The notes beneath the pieces are model-generated. The model had not been told where the DNA came from. It ran no database searches and saw nothing but the letters and a program-made list of their open reading frames with translations. From assembly GCA_021204375.1 (NCBI GenBank), contig JAJPZL010000094.1, positions 1 through 7,775 of the forward strand: DNA of 7,775 nucleotides. The letters run 5' to 3'. The stretch comes from Bacteroides sp. GTDB taxonomy: Bacteria; Bacteroidota; Bacteroidia; Bacteroidales; Bacteroidaceae. Shown one piece after another: positions 6,889 through 7,775 of this stretch. The translations under genes were made by a program, and so were the position numbers. Numbering within the stretch: the first letter of the stretch is position 1; every line of letters begins with the position of its first letter.

Positions 6889-7665
6889 TTACAAAACAGG
6901 CAGATCGGTGAGTATATAACTTACCTCGTTATCGTCTAACCATTTAATCTGTTCTTCGGAAATTTTCGAATCAGTGATAAGGCAATCTATCAGGGAGAGG
7001 GCTCCCAGACTGGCAAAAAAGGTTAATCCGATCTTAGAGGAATCGGCTACCAGAAACACCTTGTCTGCCGACTCTATCATGGCTCTTTTTACACAGATAT
7101 CACTGATACTGGGATATGTAAGGCCAGCCTTCAGGGTGATACCTGCCGTAGCCAGAAAGAGCTTATCTACATGGATCGTATTAAAAAAATCGACAGCCTT
7201 CTGTCCGGTCAGCGAAAGTGTAGGAGCTTTGAACTCTCCCCCGGTTACAATGAGGTCAATACCGGGATTCACGCCCAGGATCAGCGCAATATTAAGCGCA
7301 TTGGTAATTACGGTAAGATTCTTATAATCAATTAGCAATTTAGCTATTTCAGTCGTAGTGGAACCGGAGTCGAGGATAATCACATCTCCGTTATCAATAT
7401 AAGAGACTGCTTTGAGGGCAATCGCCCGTTTGGCCTCTATATGATACTGATTAAGCGGAGAGACACTCTTTACAGAAGAGTCCATATCCTTCAACACCGC
7501 GCCACCGTGCTCCCTGCGGATACACCCTTCCTTTTCCAATCTCTCCAGATCCTGGCGAATGGTAACTTCCGTTACTTTAAATATACGGCTGAGTTCCTGT
7601 ACCTTTGCGTGCCCGTCTTCCCGGATCAGATCCAATATCTTTTCTCTTCGCTGATGTGCCAACAT
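6889..7665 (-). CDS. DeoR-family transcriptional repressor, probable regulator of the adjacent sugar operon
   Basis: A 258-residue DNA-binding protein of the usual DeoR-family length. The N-terminal winged helix-turn-helix (about residues 3-58) carries the family signature: RREKILDLI, then VTEVTIRQDLERLEKEG at about 31-47 and RREHGGA at 50-56. From about residue 75 follows the ribose-5-phosphate-isomerase-like sensor domain, with phosphosugar-binding motifs DSGSTTTE (99-106), TN at 121-122, TGGE at 141-144, K193, and DSSK (208-211). Members normally repress a neighbouring sugar operon until a phosphorylated intermediate binds; here the kinase product would be the natural candidate, which is inference. 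It lies immediately upstream of the operon in the same direction, with an operator-like array between. Related TTTCG repeats before its own promoter suggest autoregulation. No frameshift or missing domain is visible. Confidence 0.93.
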   Translation of the reverse strand: MLAHQRREKILDLIREDGHAKVQELSRIFKVTEVTIRQDLERLEKEGCIRREHGGAVLKDMDSSVKSVSPLNQYHIEAKRAIALKAVSYIDNGDVIILDSGSTTTEIAKLLIDYKNLTVITNALNIALILGVNPGIDLIVTGGEFKAPTLSLTGQKAVDFFNTIHVDKLFLATAGITLKAGLTYPSISDICVKRAMIESADKVFLVADSSKIGLTFFASLGALSLIDCLITDSKISEEQIKWLDDNEVSYILTDLPVL

Positions 7666-7684
7666 ATCTATTTGATTTATTGTA

Positions 7685-7692
7685 CAAATATA
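7685..7692 (-). promoter_or_regulatory. Bacteroidetes-type -7 promoter element of the DeoR-family gene
   Basis: On the minus strand TATATTTG matches TAnnTTTG, 19 bases before the ATG at 7665, giving a very short leader. No TTTG is found at the usual -33 spacing; the upstream tract is a pyrimidine run on the minus strand. The promoter is therefore probably weak, as expected for a repressor gene. Confidence 0.5.
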
Positions 7693-7719
7693 TAAAAAGG
7701 AAAAAGAAAAAAGAGAATA

Positions 7720-7739
7720 GTTTCGTTTTTTTTCGATTC
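7720..7739 (+). promoter_or_regulatory. Putative second operator: two TTTCG repeats upstream of the DeoR-family gene
   Basis: On the plus strand GTTTCGTTT (7720-7728) differs by one base, and TTTTCGATT (7730-7738) by two, from the CTTTCGTTT element repeated before the transketolase operon. The two copies are exactly 10 bases apart. They lie 28-46 bases upstream of the -7 element, but point the opposite way to the first array relative to the downstream gene. They could serve autoregulation or a divergent promoter beyond the right edge of the window. Confidence 0.4.
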
Positions 7740-7775
7740 ACCAGGATAACCTTCTTTTCTATACCAATATTATTA

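Noticed and set aside
2047..7665. An ordinary L-fucose or L-arabinose utilisation operon.
   Set aside because: There is no class II aldolase (fuculose-phosphate aldolase) or ribulose-phosphate 4-epimerase, and the kinase is not of FucK or AraB type. The dedicated transketolase does not belong to those pathways.

Overview
The window looks like chromosomal DNA from a Bacteroidales bacterium (Bacteroides or Parabacteroides type). The evidence is a 642-residue glutamine-dependent NAD+ synthase of the length usual in that group, three promoters carrying the Bacteroidetes -7 motif TAnnTTTG, AT-rich leaders mostly without a Shine-Dalgarno sequence, and moderate GC content. The genus cannot be fixed from the sequence alone. 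I see no mobile element, tRNA, rRNA or CRISPR, and no gene-free stretch longer than about 110 bases.

Layout. On the + strand, nadE (43-1971) starts just inside the left edge behind its own promoter. It converges on a five-gene minus-strand block and is separated from it by a strong two-way terminator (1979-2018). Read in its own direction from right to left, the block is: a DeoR-family repressor (7665-6889); a 106-bp gap with a promoter and an array of repeated CTTTCGTTT-like elements; the N-terminal half of a split transketolase (6782-5937); the C-terminal half (5924-4986); a glycerol-kinase-like FGGY sugar kinase (4983-3502); and an L-fucose/L-arabinose-isomerase-family protein (3471-2047). 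Spacings of 12, 2 and 30 bases between the last four genes indicate one operon.

How they fit together. An aldose-ketose isomerase, a sugar kinase and a dedicated two-subunit transketolase under a phosphosugar-sensing DeoR repressor form a complete short catabolic route: aldose to ketose, to ketose phosphate, then transfer of a two-carbon unit to an aldose-phosphate acceptor, which yields central-metabolism intermediates. A dedicated transketolase suggests a sugar that the housekeeping pentose-phosphate pathway does not handle. D-apiose, whose known transketolase route goes through apulose 4-phosphate, is the most natural candidate, but this is inference. The kinase has lost glycerol-contacting residues of GlpK, so the automatic label 'glycerol kinase' is probably wrong.

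Other points are a perfect 27-base palindrome inside nadE, a palindrome in the leader of the transketolase operon, a shared ATAGATATG start context at three genes, and a Cys-rich isomerase.
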